A DNA stretch of 64,000 bases from Tenodera sinensis (GCA_030765045.1 CM060963.1:117386235-117450234); one strand, 5' to 3'; shown: positions 22,761 through 34,204, counted from the stretch's first letter. The notes: generated from the sequence alone by a model not told the origin. Numbers and translations: made by a program.

Positions 22761-23777
22761 AACATACATTTTTGTTTTGAGGAAATGCACATCTTTTTAT
22801 GTAGTAAGCTTTTATTGTTTATTATTAATGCAAAACTCATCCAGAATAAAGAGATCTTCTGAGAACATTCCCAGAAAATTCAGTATCTGGCTTAGAAACT
22901 GTACCGATCGCACTTCTTTTATTTTTTTTCTTCTGATCAGTTGACTCGCAGATGTCTGGATTTTGGGGCAGTAGGTATATGCTTTCGGGGCGGTTCCACT
23001 ATCCACCACCAGGGTTAGCGAGAGCCTGCACGTGTGTCGGTTGAGAGTGAGGTGTTTGGGCCTCGTCTCGACCCCGTGTGGATATCTGATAACGGTGAGA
23101 AACTTGAGTGGGCATAAGTCCGAATGATGTTTGGTAGTGGAGGTTTTCTTTTGCTGACTGTGAGTTACCTGGACTGCGCCTTCAGCGTTAAATGGGGTTT
23201 CATTTGGGAATACTTGTGTATATTTAATTAATCATGTGTGCAATTCAGGCGGGCTTCAAACAGACTTTTGTTAAATACTTTGCTTTTTGGTCTAATAGGG
23301 AAAAGAGGCATTTGATTCGAATTAATGTGTGACGAGGTATGTTATTCAAAGTGTTAAAGTTATGTAATATGCTCATGTTTAAATAGTTTGCTGTTGGGGC
23401 CTAACTGGAGTAAAGACACATTTGACTTAGATTTATGTGTGGTGGAATACTCATTTGATTGTGAAATCTATGTTGTCGATTGTGCCCTAATGGAGAACTA
23501 ATGTACCTATTTCCTCTAAGTTCCTCCGTACTGCCACGCCGCCCTTTAAGTGAGGACGTACTTTCTTTTAATTACGAACACCCTAGTTAGATGGACTAAA
23601 GCAACTTTGCTGTTCCTATTCAAAGGGTGGTAAAATTGTGATTGTTAGTTTTATTAAATGCAGAGATTCAAATGTTCTGTCCAATACTTGGAGGGGGGGG
23701 GGGGGGTGTCCACGTCCTTGATTTCCTTCTTTCCATTTTGTATAACTGCACCACGCCCATGGTGCAATCCACTGAAG
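22761..23777. other. Unassigned AT-rich DNA with a G run
   Basis: A run of about 15 G residues lies near 23692-23706. No gene, TIR or RNA gene is supported. Confidence 0.35.
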
Positions 23778-23845
23778 GCAGAGCATGGTCACGATCCACG
23801 GACCTCTGGGTTATGGGCCCAGCCGCTTCCACTGCTAGGAAACTT
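23778..23845 (-). pseudogene. Initiator tRNA-Met-like pseudogene (anticodon CAT)
   Basis: The minus strand reads GCAGTGGAAGCG, then GCTGGGCCCATAACCC, then AGAGGTCCGTGGATCG and a 3' GCTCTGC. These are the D-arm, anticodon arm with CAT, and T-arm of eukaryotic initiator tRNA-Met, nearly unchanged. The first part of the acceptor and D stem is replaced, one base after AAGCG is missing, and the T loop is altered, so it should not fold normally. It may be a tRNA pseudogene or the head of a SINE. More than 18 nt match, so it is not merely a retrotransposon primer site. Confidence 0.75.
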
Positions 23846-24341
23846 AGAATCGGTTTGTGTCCGTCACTGGATACCGAGTGCTTGTGAGTTTAAACGCCAC
23901 AGGCGTGATTCACCGTCCAACTGAAAGAGGAGGCGAGGAACAGCAGCTAATTACGTAAGCGTTTTCAAAGAGAGAAGTGTGGACATCACTGTGAGTTCTC
24001 TGAGACGCTTACGATACAAACACACACCACCCCTGGGTTTTTGTCACGGAGTTGAATTTGTTTATCATGTATTGACACATATATGTACAAATTCGGTCAC
24101 GCAATGCTTGGATGTAAATGTCATCCTCATATTACGGGCCTACCTTCTCTGTATGCTTAATTGCCCGCAAGAATGTAATGTTTTCATGCTCTACCTTGAA
24201 TCCCATGTTTCTCAAAAGTAGTTTCGAACGTATGCTGCCTCCAACAACATTTATGGCCTTCCTAAATTTAAGTGGCAGTTCATGGATGGCGGGCAGCATT
24301 GTAAAATGTAAAAATTATAATTAATATGTCGAATAACACAC
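23846..24341. other. Unassigned; may include the 5' end of the next relic
   Basis: No gene recognised. The left TIR of the mariner-type relic would be expected in the last 100-200 bp but I could not identify it. Confidence 0.35.
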
Positions 24342-25382
24342 TTGTCAAAATTGTCTGTTTCTCCCAAGGAAGTGACATTTCATAAACACAAGGACATTAT
24401 TCAGCATCTATATCGGGAGAGATATTCGAATAGACGAAAACCAACAGCAAACACCTTCCGGAATGTTGAAAGGCGTCTGCGTGTAACAGCGTCACTTGCG
24501 AGAATGCCTTCTGTTAGACACGCACCAGCAACATCGGGTGTTAATGCAGAAGCAGTTTTGAACACCATCCAGAATAATCCGCATACTAGTACACGGCAGT
24601 TGCTCAGGAGGTGAACATCAGCCAATCTTCTGTAGTGCGAATATTGAACACCAATAAGTTTCATTCTTATCGTTTGCACCTAAACCAAGCACTTCACGGG
24701 GGAGATTTCGAAGCTCGAGTGACCTTTTCTGAATGATTGCTGGAACGAGTAGCAAATGATGTGGGGTTCACATCCAGAGTACTGTTTTCTGACGAATCAA
24801 GATTCCACAACAATGGAGCTCTAAATTACCACGATATGCACTATTGGAGTGCTTATAATCCTCATTGGTTAAGGGAGGCAGCATTCCAAGAGCAGTGGGG
24901 AGTGAATGTCTGGTGTGAAAACTTGGGAGACCATCTTGTTGGGCCATTATTCTTCGAGGGGCATTTAACAGGAGCACGTTAGCTGGAATTCCTCCGCAAT
25001 GAGCTCCCCCTATTATTAGGTAATGTGCCACTGCAGGAGCGAATGACGATGTGGGTTTAACACGATGGCGGTCCTCCACATCGGTCGAGGATCGTCTGCA
25101 ATCATTTGAATGCTGCACATCCTGGTCAACGGATAGGAAGACAAAGATCAGTCTCCTGGCCTGCCAGATTACGTGATCTGACACCCCTTGACTTCTTCCT
25201 CTGGGGCTATTTAAAATAACGCGTTTATGTAGAGGAGCTGGACAATCCAGAAATCCTTCGTCAGCGTATTACAGTGGCTTGTAGAAATGTTCAACCCGCC
25301 ATGCTACACCGAGTCAGGGGCTCCATCCAACAGCGTGCCCAGGCGTGCATTACCAAAGAAGGTCACTAGTTCGACCACTTGC
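24342..25382 (+). pseudogene. mariner-type transposase relic, nearly full length
   Basis: Frames pieced across stops and shifts cover an N-terminal DNA-binding part (24342-24614, with FRNVERRLRVTASL). The catalytic core reads SRVLFSDESRFHNNG, QEQWGVNVWCENL, GPLFFEGHLTG, HDGGPPHRS, DLTPLDFFLWGYLK. The C-terminal block ends in FDHLL. The order of SDES, HDG and DLTPLDFF is that of the DD(E/D) catalytic triad in the IS630/Tc1/mariner superfamily. I count 36 residues between the Asp of HDG and the Asp of DLTP. There are stops after 24614, 24982 and within the core, so the copy is dead. TIRs were not found. Confidence 0.8.
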
Positions 25383-25737
25383 TTCGTTAGAGGAGTCGTG
25401 TTCCAGGAATAGAAAAAGGGTCATTCCAACGCCACAAAACATACCAATATGAAACGACATTTTTAGTAGCACAATTATTCACTGTCTGCAAAATTGTGTT
25501 TAAATTCCATGTTAAACTCTGACAATGTAATTTCCTTGCTTTCTGTGTTCAAATGTGTATAAATGATCCATATTTCAATCGCACCTACCTATAGGTGTGT
25601 TTAAACAACTACCTACTTGTAGTTAACAATAAAGAAACATAAAACAATATCATAATACATAAATAAAACAATTAACAATAAAAATAACAGTTTTCAGAAT
25701 AATAATTGTAAATTGTGAGTATTACATGGTAAAAAAA
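25383..25737. other. Unassigned AT-rich DNA
   Basis: Nothing recognisable; the right end of the mariner-type relic may lie here. Confidence 0.35.
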
Positions 25738-25815
25738 TTAGTACATGCAGGTGATTCGAACCACCTTCACAGCAGACAGACTACATCGCAGTTCCAACTG
25801 AGCTACCTAGTAACA
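25738..25815 (-). pseudogene. tRNA-like sequence (pseudogene or SINE head)
   Basis: The minus strand reads GGTAGCTCAGTTGGAACTGC, an A-box/D-arm, and AAGGTGGTTCGAATCACCT, a T-arm with perfect four-base stem and B box. The anticodon arm does not form properly and the acceptor ends do not pair. I therefore call it tRNA-like rather than a tRNA. Confidence 0.5.
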
Positions 25816-26593
25816 TGTGAGATAAACCTTCCGTTTAACATGTATTCGCTGGCCCAAGTGAGCATTTGCAGACGTGCAAACGTCAGCTGTCTAATTACAA
25901 ATATATTAAAAGGCGATGCGATAACATCTATATTAGTACTAATTTCATCAAGTGTTTAACATCCATGTTAAATACGCGAGTAGAGCCTAGTAATGGAGTC
26001 GATGTTTTCGTGTTGGAGTATAACATGCGGATTCCATAAAACTCGAGAATAAGGGGCAGCTGACTCACCTGGTGTATATATATAAACACCTGTATATATA
26101 ATACAGAATGGAAGTGAAATGATCCGTCAGACTTTAACAGCGAATTTCTCATGTTGTGAATAACAAGAAAGTTTAATACCAAAATGTTGAAAAGTTTACA
26201 GTTTTCTAGAAAAAAATTTTTTATCAAACAAATGTATCATCGCCTGGCTGAATTATTATTGATTGAAGGTTCTTGATTTATGGCTATATTCATAGAAAAC
26301 TGAATAAACGACAACTCTTTCCTTTGGCGTATTTCGATAGATTAGACGATTTTTGTGTAAATTAAATTTTAAAAATTCACAATTTGTTGCAACAAAAAGG
26401 CATATACATACAGGTTATTGCAAATGAATGTCGGGGTTACAAAACTTCATATATCAAAATGCAATTATTGACGTAGGAATATGAATCTTGTTTTATTGTG
26501 TACTCTAACTCATAAAGTTTTGTTACATATGCTCGTTACAAATGCTCGATATGTGCGCCTTTTGTCACTCCACACAGATATTCTTGATAATTC
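25816..26593. other. Unassigned AT-rich DNA
   Basis: No gene recognised. Confidence 0.35.
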
Positions 26594-26646
26594 AGGGCCC
26601 TAATGACCTAGCTGTCGACGGGCCCTTAAGCAATACTCACTCACTC
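26594..26646 (+). mobile_element. LINE 3' terminal fragment
   Basis: GGGCCCTAATGACCTAGCTG continues with GTCGACGGGCCCTTAA and ends ACTCACTCACTC. This is the 3' terminus of the LINE family at the right edge of the window. It lies at the 3' side of the mariner-type relic that follows. A clear target-site duplication was not found. Confidence 0.8.
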
Positions 26647-27185
26647 ATTCTCAATAGCTCATCTCTTCTCACACACGAGTCAACATGGCAACGGTGATGG
26701 TTTTGAAGGCGGCTCGGATGCGCTGCTTCAACAGAACCAACATCAAGCTGTCTACATAATAAACCGGCTTCGAACTGTACACCTCCTACGTTATTGCAGA
26801 GCCTATATCGGTGGTCATGGACTTCATGCACATGCCCAATACGTGCGATTGTTTTTGAAGGTTTTCAATTGCTCTGTTGACTCAAGCCATAAGGTCCTCC
26901 GCTGACATTACAGAAGTGCCATACACCGACTCTTCATACAACTCCACAGAAAATAGCTGAGAGGTGTCAAATCTGGCGACCGTGTTGGCCAGGGAACTGG
27001 TTCACCTCTACCAATCCATTTACTTGAATATGTGAAGTTGCGGTGATTCCGCACATTTATATGAAACTATGTTGGAGCTCAAGTCAGCCATTTCAGCACC
27101 TGTGTACTGGTACGTCTTGTAGCGCTGTTAAAAACGTTACACTACTGAAAACTACACAAGTAACGCAGTAGGATGGCACCAAGGA
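26647..27185 (-). pseudogene. mariner-type transposase relic, C-terminal part
   Basis: On the minus strand I read NHRNFTYSSKWIGRGEPVPW, then PTRSPDLTPLSYFLWSCMKS and a C-terminal RYRLCNNVGGVQFEAG block. These match the order 'W.GR.GP..WP.RSPDLTP.DFFLWG..K…R…CI…GG..FE'. The expected Asp in the second D of DLTPLDFF is Ser. Frames are broken by stops. Only the C-terminal third remains. Confidence 0.68.
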
Positions 27186-27902
27186 CTCTATAGAGGAATT
27201 TAGCGCATGCACAGGAATGTTATGCTGAGGTCGTTCATCCCCAATACGCAGATGGCTAAAAGGTTGAGTACCTTCCGTATTAAGACACCAAAACTAATGT
27301 TAACAAATTGTCACAACTGTTCGTTCTCAAACTTTGACGCTCTTCAGCACCCAAACCGTATATTTCCGGATAGAGGTTCTTGTTTGGAAACTGATCAGTT
27401 TGCCATCCCACACACCTTTGGGATACCTTTATAAATAACATAATAACATAACATTTAAGATTAATTCCATAATTAATTTATACAGAAAGTTCAATATAAC
27501 GTCAGCAGACAGCTGGCAAGAGAAATGTTACTCGGGCTGTACTTCCGTTAGACTGAACTAGCTTCATTCACCCGCTCACTGTTCAGATAACCACTGCGAA
27601 TCCAGGCTTCACCTGCACAGAACTATCATCCCTACTGAATTGTTTGTAGATGAACGTGTAAAGAAATTCATGTGAATGCAACCCAATCAATCTTTTTCCC
27701 CAGGCATGACTCGTCCGTCTCTGTATCTCTTGGTTTCTCCGTACAGCTGCTTCGTGAGGAGAAGCATTATCCCAGAATATCTTGGACAGTTGGAAATGTC
27801 TAATGTACGGGATGATGCATGAATTGGCTAAAGAAACAGACACTAACACCGAGAATTGTAAAACAATATCGACGCTATTAAAAGCTAATTCTTAATAATA
27901 GT
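27186..27902. other. Unassigned DNA
   Basis: Frames at 27207-27434 (+) and 27583-27849 (-) are under 90 codons and show no motif that I know. Confidence 0.35.
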
Positions 27903-28444
27903 ATGACCCCAGGCGCGGTGCACAACAAAGGACATTTGCGGCCAAGCTACTTCACATCGCATACCAGGCCGGCGAGCGAACGAAGGCGCACGATCAAGTT
28001 TCCCCACACCACTCACGCAAGCGAACAAGTGACTAACAACAATTAAACGGCAACACAAAGGGTTTCCAGAGCCTTCGAGAAACTTCTGGCTATGTCATCG
28101 CCGGCGTGTTTGTGGAAAGCGAGGCAGATCCGTGTGACGTCATCTCCGCTATATAAGGAGGCGAGGAAACAGCAGAGAGAACTACAGACATGAGTTGGGC
28201 AGTGTGTCAGTGTGTGAGCGCGAGACAGCTGTGCGTGTGTCGTCGCGTTATGAGCAAGTGTTAACCAGCGTCGAATGATTCATCGTCAGAGTTAGTGTTT
28301 GAAAGAGAGAGAAAGTGAAGAGAGACAGTGAAAGGAGTGAGTCAAGGCTACAAGAAGAGAACATCTGTGAGTTGCAGGGGCGTAGTGTCAATAAATGTGA
28401 GAAATGTATTACATAACCTATCATTTTCCTCAAACTAATTGTCA
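27903..28444 (+). repeat. Solo or partial LTR, diverged member of the 588-bp LTR family
   Basis: It begins TATGACCCCAGG and GGTGCACAACAAAG, matching the start of the LTR at 51569-52193 (TGTGACGCCGGA, GCACAACAAAG). It has the same promoter area, GACGTCATCTCC followed by a TATATAA box at 28150-28156, and the same AGAGAAAGTGAAGAGA block. The 3' part is shortened and its end is uncertain. Confidence 0.65.
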
Positions 28445-29907
28445 AATTGGTGTTCATTATAATTTTGTGGTACATAATCGTTTTAATGTCATTTAAATGA
28501 AGCTTTCCTAAACATTATGATATGATATCGCGCCACTTTGCAGTATTATGTTTGGAAACAAAGTTTGGGAAAACGGTATCTGTGGTCAGCAAGAGGAAGC
28601 TGGTGTTGTGTGCCTGACCCAAGGTATGTACCCACCTAGATCACATCTCGTGCTGCGGATCGCGCTCACATTATTGCATTTAAAGTCATGAAAAAGGAGT
28701 AATTCGCGATTTGTTTTGCTTGTTGCATGCGTGCTCTTCAATTGTGGACATTTGAGCATGATTTGGACACTTGGTTAGTTACCATTAATGTAAAATACAG
28801 GTTAAAATTTGCGCAGGTTCTGGGACGAAGGTATGTAACAGGTAGTTTGCATTCGAGAGGTCACGAAATGAATCAGAGCTAGAGCGGTAAACAAAACTTG
28901 GTTTCCGCACCGTTGTTGCAACGAAAATCAAAATACATAGTGTGATCGACAAACTCGAGCAGGTCCCAAACATTAACATTTCTATAAAAAGCAATATGTA
29001 GGTAATTACAGCATATCCTCGAAGGCCTGCATTTAGAATTACGACGAACATTAAAAATATGTATATAAGGTATTTCAACTTCAAAGTTTATGAAAATGAA
29101 TCCTGGCTATGTCCTAATACTTTAAACAAATATTTTGTTGAGCTTTCCACAAAAGAAAAGTGAGTTTGTAATTCCAGCATTATGAGCATTTATAAAGCAG
29201 CCATAAAATATCTACAGACATTCTTGTTATCGTATAATATGCGAAAAATAACTAAAAATGTTCGGTATAACGCCAAGATTAGAATTTTTCACTGAATAAT
29301 CAGTATACCTAAGTTCTTTGTTGAACAGTGTAGCAATGAAATGTAAGTTACTTCCTCATGTTGTATGTTTTCTAGGAAAACAGGCATTTGCTTTTCCTGG
29401 TGGCGATTAGAATGAGGGATCTACAAAGAGAGGCAATTATATTGAATATTTACATTAATTAGCGATATATGACGCCTCTCCGAAAGAGCACTGGGAAGAT
29501 CGCCTCATATCAGAATGACTTAATTTCAAGTGTGAGTGCCATCCTGCGAAGTAGAATTCAGAACGAAATTATTGATGCGTTCTTTGTTTAATTAATATTA
29601 TTTATTAATTACACATATTAGATTACACTCCTGACATTAATAGTGAACAACAACTCGGTACCGTGCATTACATAAATGTTGAGGGAAATGTTGAATAGAG
29701 GTTTATTTGATTTACAGAAGTAAGTTCTGACAGAAAAGCAGATTCTCCATTGAATCATGCTCATAGTATTATCGAACATTTCTTTCAGACAATGTTAAAA
29801 GAATAAAACTCCAAAGGGTAATTCTGCTTAGGTTGGATCATATTTTAACGAATTTTGCGATGTTCGTTGGTTTACATACGTGAGTCTGATAGTCAGCCTA
29901 CGCCACT
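28445..29907. other. Unassigned AT-rich DNA
   Basis: No gene recognised. If the flanking LTR pieces once belonged to one element this would be its interior, but I see no gag or pol motif here. Confidence 0.35.
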
Positions 29908-30036
29908 GGTGAGTTGTAATAACACGAAGACTGTAGACTGTGTTAATGTCAGTAGAAGAGAACTCTGTTTTCGTGCAAACGTTTAGAAGAAAAATTGTCA
30001 TAAAAATAATTGGACTGATTTTGTTATTTCGTCACA
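29908..30036 (+). repeat. 3' terminal fragment of the 588-bp LTR family
   Basis: GGTGAGTTGTAATAACACGA and GACTGTAGACTGTGTTAA through to TTCGTCACA match the last 130 bp of the LTR at 33617-34204. The 5' part is missing. Confidence 0.75.
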
Positions 30037-30120
30037 ATATGAAAAGCAAATTATGAGGATAAATTAGGTATACGGAGATAAAACTTAATCAGTGACATTA
30101 TTCATGTTATGATGTGTAGA

Positions 30121-30186
<66 letters not shown>
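30121..30186. repeat. Compound (CT)n(CA)n microsatellite
   Basis: About 50 bp of CT followed by about 16 bp of CA, in the same order as at 13783-13833. Confidence 0.95.
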
Positions 30187-30187
<1 letters not shown>

Positions 30188-31507
30188 GACAGACACACAC
30201 CCATGGAAATATTTCCCCTTGTTGCAATCCAGCCGTATAGAACCGTGTTCATTCCATATTTTGTCTGTCATCATTGCGTCGGAAGCACAAAACTTATCCC
30301 ATATCGGCTGTACCTTGTTTGCTCTTCTTTCCATAACTTTGTAGTCGGCAATAGATGAAACTAGCATCCACAGTCTGATGTCTTCGAGCAGATTGCTCTG
30401 CCTTGCCAAATCATAGGGCAGTCTGAGGGGAGTATTTTGATGGTACAAGAGCTGCTTTCAAATGTTGGGCATTAAGCTTGTTTTGCGACAGTTTGCCCAA
30501 CGTGATTTCCATGCCGTATTTCGGTTTGGCAAGGCTATTACTCGAATACAGACATTGTGGTTTTCAGAGACGACTTTGACCTGACCTTGTTTTCGTATTT
30601 GCATTTTATGACTACTGTGCTTCTCTCCTTTGTAAGTATTCTGAAAGATATGAATGCGATTTGTAAAACGAAGCTTAGACGTTTCAAGTGGTTCACTATT
30701 TTTTATTACTATTCCATTTTTACCCCGCCTTTAATTTCAATGGCCATATTGGCGGCCATTTACCTTTCGAAGTTATTACATATCGGCAATGGTATTATCC
30801 CACATACAGAGGTTCTTCTTTGGGGTTTGTACAGCAGATAACACACAGATTCACCCTCTCATTCATACTTCCATCATTAATTTAAAATTACTCGAACTTG
30901 CATCAAATTTCTATTCGTGAAATTTACTGTGTTAACATCCTATTGTGTTTTGAAACTTAAACTTTGATTATTACAAAACTTACATTTTATTTTTAGAATA
31001 TGTTTGGTTTACGACTCTAGTTAAAGTTATCTGCAAAATGTGCTATTAAATCTCTGTGAATGCTAACACCTCTTTCTCTGTCCATTACAAATCAACCACA
31101 TTACGTTATGTTTCTAGTAAAGAATGATTTCAAATTGCGCAAAGAGCTTACATACTATAACATGAGGAAACAGCAACCACGTGTTGATAACAAGCTCTTG
31201 TGTGTAAAACATGAAAATTCGAAACTTCCAAGAAGACTACGTACTAAAAAGATTGCTAACTTTCAATACGAGATAGAATGGCAAAATGGCATCCCGTGGA
31301 AACAATTCGATACAATTTTTGTATTTCGACAACTTTTGTTTGGGTGACAGAACGGTTTTGTAACATCCTGTCATATAAAATTCAATCACATAACATATTT
31401 TGTCACATTTAAGTCTCTTCTTCTTGTGTATGCGATAGTATATTGTACATTTCCCCTTTTATTCCTCTGATGAGTTATAAATGCCGTCAATCCATCTAGC
31501 TGGTCTT
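30187..31507. other. Unassigned; weak minus-strand frame
   Basis: A frame at 30448-30190 on the minus strand (LLEDIRLWMLVSSIADYKVM, then ANKVQPIWDKFCASDAMM) looks protein-like in composition, but I do not recognise it and no start or splice context supports it. It may be an exon or a transposon remnant. Frames at 30557-30841 and 31060-31347 carry no motif. Confidence 0.3.
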
Positions 31508-31563
31508 GGGGCTCTAATTACCTAGCTGTAGACGGGCCCTTAAACCCTACTCACTCACTCACC
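31508..31563 (+). mobile_element. 56-bp LINE 3' end with perfect 12-bp target-site duplication
   Basis: The insert ends TAGACGGGCCCTTAAACCCT and ACTCACTCACTCAC, the 3' terminus of the LINE at 59645-64000. CTAGCTGGTCTT lies directly on both sides (31496-31507 and 31564-31575). It is one of the shortest cleanly bounded LINE insertions one could recognise. Confidence 0.9.
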
Positions 31564-31575
31564 CTAGCTGGTCTT

Positions 31576-32059
31576 TCTCTTGTCGTATTCCCATCTAAGG
31601 GTCTGCCTTCATAATCCTTCCCTGATCCGAGGCTTCATCTGGGAACTGCGAACAATGTGAAATTACGCCTTGAAGTGGGTCACTAGCCCGTTTCCAAGGG
31701 GGGTTTTTAGTTCGGGGTTTCCTCTCTAGGCTGACGACCTTCACCCAGCTTCGGAGCTCAGCCTGCCCCCGCTTAATTTCGGAGTGTTCTCTCCTAGATA
31801 AGTTGCCTTTCTGGACTGGACTTTTGAGTCCCATCTGTCCAGTGTTTTCTTTCAGAGTTCTCTCCCTTAGCCTTTGATGGTTCACCTTCTCTACAAGACA
31901 GTGGTTCTTTCTTTATTAGCCCTAAGACATCAAGTGGCCTCCACCGTCACTTTCACTGTTCTGAGGTTTTCCTCTCCACCGATTCTACCACACAGGTCTT
32001 CGCCGTACCCTGGCAAGGGGCCCTCACTGGGTACAATCATCCGGGCCAGATGAACCCGG
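31576..32059 (+). other. GC-richer segment, probably retroelement 3' UTR
   Basis: This block is clearly richer in G and C than its surroundings, lacks long frames and ends at the TTCC repeat. CATCCCGGCTTGCCACCGGC just beyond the repeat (about 32529) seems to belong with it. I infer an untranslated part of a non-LTR element, without a match to prove it. Confidence 0.4.
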
Positions 32060-32490
32060 TTTCTTTTCCTTCCTTCCTTCCTTTCTTCCTCCCTCCCTCC
32101 TTTCCTCCCTTCCATCCTTCCTGCCTTCCTTCCTCCCTCCCTCCCTCCCTTCCTCCCTTCCACCCTTCCTCCCTTCCTTCCTTCCTTCCTGCCTTCCTTC
32201 CTTCCTCCCTACCTTCCTTCCTTTCTTCCTTCCTGCCTGCCTTCCTCCCTCCCTCCCTCCCTCCCTCCCTTCCTCCCTTCCTTCCTTCCTTCCTTCCTGC
32301 CTGCCTCCCTCCCTTCTTTCCTGCCTGCCTGCCTCCCTTCCTTCCTGCCTGCCTCCCTCCCTTCCTCCCTTCCACCCTTCCTCCCTTCCTTCCTTCCTTC
32401 CTCCCTCCCTTTCTTCCTTTCTTCCTTCCTTCCTCCCTTCCTCCCTCCCTCCTTCCTTCTTTCTTTCTTTGTTTCTTTCTTTCTTTCCTT
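32060..32490. repeat. 430-bp homopyrimidine (TTCC)n-type tract
   Basis: Degenerate CCTT/CCCT/CCTG units give almost pure pyrimidine on the plus strand, with a rare G at CCTGCC steps. Long in-frame PSFLPS-type and EGRKEGR-type frames across it are by-products. Confidence 0.95.
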
Positions 32491-32735
32491 CTTTTTTGAA
32501 GTTATTACTACTCCCCTCCTTCTTTCTCATCCCGGCTTGCCACCGGCAATGATGGACTTATGTAAGTCTCAAAGATATTAAAATTTTAGGGCAATCTTTG
32601 CCAAAACAAAAAAAAACTTATGTGATTGGAACATTTCTCTGCCAATTTTTACCTAGCATACTTAAACAGTTTTCGAGCTCAAATACGAAAATTTGATATT
32701 TATCTGATCTTCCGTTTTTTGAGTTATATTCTTCA

Positions 32736-32811
<76 letters not shown>
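32736..32811. repeat. (CA)n microsatellite
   Basis: A pure CA run of about 76 bp. Confidence 0.95.
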
Positions 32812-32814
<3 letters not shown>

Positions 32815-33616
32815 CTTATATGGAGGTGCGTTAGCAAAGCAGGTTTCTTTTCTGCTCAGAAAAAACTACTTCCAAGTGTTGTTTATGGAATATAGTTTCC
32901 TAGCCAAGACCATCATTGGTAGCTCGTAACAGTTCAGCTTTCGTCAAGTATTCATGCTGTAAAAATGCAGTAGCTAACTACATAATAATTTATTATTAAA
33001 AATCGCGTAGAGAACGAAAGAATGTGTTATTGAAAATTATTTTTAACCATTTCGAGTCTGGATTGTCTGATATATGATTTACAATGAGACTATTAAAGGA
33101 TTGGTATTCTGGTTAACGGGCATGTAGGGTTCTAATACTGGCTGAGAGCCAGTAACTTTTATTCCGTCCATGCAGCAGCTGTTAAAGCAGTTCTTTTCAA
33201 GCACATATTCATTCGAGATATTGCAGTGGCAGTATTTCTCTTTTAATTGTGATGTTTAAAGCCTGTACACTTATGAAGTAGGACCAGCTGTGTTACAAGT
33301 GCCTGTCTATAATTTATTGATGAAGTTCATGTCTTTTCTGCATCTGATATCAAAGATATATTTGTGAAAGTATTTGTGTTGTCCGCTCCCATTCTGCTTA
33401 GTTGACAGAGGAGTACTCCTCTGGAAATCACTGTCTTTCTAATGCGTGACTACATTCTTTCTTTTAGAGATAAAATACGAGTATAACGGTTTTGAATCCA
33501 TCTTTTTAACTAACTTCATATATACTATTGCCGTTATAGTAACAACGTTTTCGTCAATGACGTTCTTGAACCTCAAATATCTGTTTATGCCACACGTGCT
33601 ACAAGAAACTAAATAT
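32812..33616. other. Unassigned AT-rich DNA
   Basis: Nothing recognisable up to the solo LTR. Confidence 0.35.
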
Positions 33617-34204
33617 TGTGACGTTGGACCCGGCGCACAGCGATTGACGGGCTACCTTGCATCACCTGATGTATCGGCGAGCGGGAAAGATGTTCAAGAT
33701 CAAGCTGCCTCACGTACCTGCTATGTGCACGTGCGTGACAGTAATAATAGGCCGCAGGTAAAAGGGACTTTTCTAGAGCTTTCTCGAGACTTCTGAGTCA
33801 ACACGGTACGTGAGTGCGGAGAGTTTCTCTAGCGGTCACGTGACATCATCTCCAGTATAAAAGAACGCGAGACAGCAGTAGCGCCAGTCAGGTTAGTTTT
33901 AAAGTTAGAGCTACGGTCACAAATCGTTGAGTGTGAGCCAGCTGTGAGTGTGTATCGTCGTGTGTGCGTCGTAAGAAGATTGACGAGCGTCGAGGACGTC
34001 GTAGTTACTATACGAGAGATAGAGAAAGTGAAGAGAAGAACTGACTGAGCAAGATTACGAAAAGTAAAAGTTGTGAGTTGTAATAGCCCGAAGGACTGTA
34101 GACTGTGTTAACGACGAGAAGAAAACTGGTATTTGTGGTAAAATGTTAGAAGCCAATAAAGTGTTAGAAAAGTAACTGGACTGAATTTTGTCGTTTTTGT
34201 CGCA
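33617..34204 (+). mobile_element. Solo LTR (588 bp), Gypsy-like
   Basis: It begins TGTGACGTTGGACCC and ends TTTTTGTCGCA. ATAT flanks both sides (33613-33616 and 34205-34208), a 4-bp target-site duplication. It has a TATAAAA box at 33856-33862 and an AATAAA signal at 34155-34160, in the order of U3-R-U5. No primer site or coding region follows, so it is a solo LTR left by recombination. Relatives lie at 27903-28444, 29908-30036 and 51569-52193. Confidence 0.82.

Noticed and set aside
25738..25815. A functional tRNA gene
   Set aside because: T-arm and D-arm look good, but the anticodon arm and acceptor stem do not pair.
28445..29907. Interior of an LTR retrotransposon between two LTR pieces
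   Set aside because: The two LTR pieces overlap in content and the 1.5 kb between them shows no primer site or gag/pol motif.
30190..30448. Protein-like frame LLEDIRLWMLVSSIADYKVM
   Set aside because: The composition is suggestive, but I could not recognise a family or find adjoining coding sequence; kept only as a note in the unassigned stretch.
32024..32530. Long frames rich in EGRKEGR or FLPSFLP
   Set aside because: They are translations of the TTCC repeat in several frames on both strands and have no other support.
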